Positions 5,912-6,003 of a DNA stretch of 6,003 bases are shown here, one piece after another. The notes beneath the pieces are model-generated. The model did no database searches, had not been told where the DNA came from, and saw only the letters and a program-made list of their open reading frames with translations. Source of the DNA: an uncultured Roseiflexaceae bacterium (lineage in GTDB: Bacteria; Chloroflexota; Chloroflexia; Chloroflexales; Roseiflexaceae); the NCBI GenBank assembly GCA_903932805.1, contig CAIZHO010000324.1, positions 1 to 6,003 of the forward strand, in the 5' to 3' direction. The translations under genes were made by a program, and so were the position numbers. Each line of letters starts with the position of its first letter. Within the stretch, counting starts at the first letter, position 1.

Positions 5912-6003
5912 AACTGATGCTCCTCTTCGTTCTCGGGTGGGGCAAATGCGACGCGGGCGATGGCCCAGCCCGATTGAATAGAAAACTGAAAATCGCCGTT
6001 GAG
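5908..6003 (-). CDS. 3' end of an unidentified gene upstream of the M24 peptidase (partial)
   Basis: On the minus strand the frame entering at the right edge is open for 31 codons and ends in TGA, which overlaps the peptidase start as ATGA. The C-terminal residues begin LNGDFQFSIQSGWAIARVAF and continue APPENEEEHQL: a strand-like stretch followed by a polar acidic tail. The four-base overlap is typical of co-translated genes, and the peptidase ribosome binding site lies inside this frame. I do not recognise the family from this fragment. It would be the first visible gene of the leftward operon with the peptidase and scpB. Confidence 0.65.
   Translation of the reverse strand, partial: LNGDFQFSIQSGWAIARVAFAPPENEEEHQL
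5920..5927 (-). promoter_or_regulatory. Ribosome binding site of the M24 peptidase gene
   Basis: Read on the minus strand, AAGAGGAG stands 8 nt before the ATG at 5911-5909. It is the strongest Shine-Dalgarno sequence in the window and confirms this start. It lies within the last codons of the upstream gene, so it can recruit terminating ribosomes. Confidence 0.8.

Noticed and set aside
5367..5981. A 204-codon + strand frame opposite the peptidase gene
   Set aside because: It is a shadow of the peptidase coding strand, with Ala/Met/Thr-rich low-information sequence and no start signal.
1..6003. CRISPR array, transposon, toxin-antitoxin pair or phage defence system
   Set aside because: There are no regularly spaced repeats, no terminal inverted repeats or transposase motifs, and no small paired genes. 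The complete genes are the secreted paralogues, one membrane protein, an M24 peptidase and scpB.

Overview
The window looks like a chromosomal segment from a Chloroflexota (Chloroflexia-like) bacterium. The clues are secreted proteins built from the 'C-x-E-T-G-x-C-I ... YW..NGG..VFG.PI ... FER.R.E.HP' module, a Thr/Pro-rich linker of the TPTATP type, and moderately GC-rich genes separated by AT-rich spacers. The taxon is an inference from protein style. No rRNA, tRNA, CRISPR array, insertion sequence or phage gene was seen.

Left half (1-2973, + strand): a tandem array of secreted paralogues. The last 29 codons of a first copy (2-91) are followed by a strong intrinsic terminator. A complete copy A (357-1469) follows an AT-rich spacer and ends in a second strong terminator. 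A complete copy B (1834-2973) follows a 364-bp spacer with a good sigma70-type promoter candidate. A and B share a signal peptide, two copies of a cysteine-bearing module, a variable linker and a C-terminal domain. That domain resembles DUF4352 in B and is shortened and altered in A. The three C-termini align without gaps over 22 residues, which identifies the fragment at the left edge as a third family member.

Middle (3078-4217, + strand): gene C encodes a protein with four predicted membrane segments, a large extracytoplasmic domain after the first one, and a Pro/Ser/Thr-rich tail. Its function is unknown. No terminator is visible between B and C, so they may be co-transcribed. The stop codon of C overlaps the stop codon of the convergent scpB.

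Right half (4214-6003, - strand): a tightly packed operon read leftwards. It holds the 3' end of an unidentified gene, then an M24 family Xaa-Pro peptidase with all five metal ligands, then scpB, the winged-helix subunit of the SMC-ScpAB chromosome condensation complex. The first junction is an ATGA stop/start overlap. The second is a 3-bp gap. This part is housekeeping, and the unusual material is the secreted paralogue array and the membrane protein beside it.
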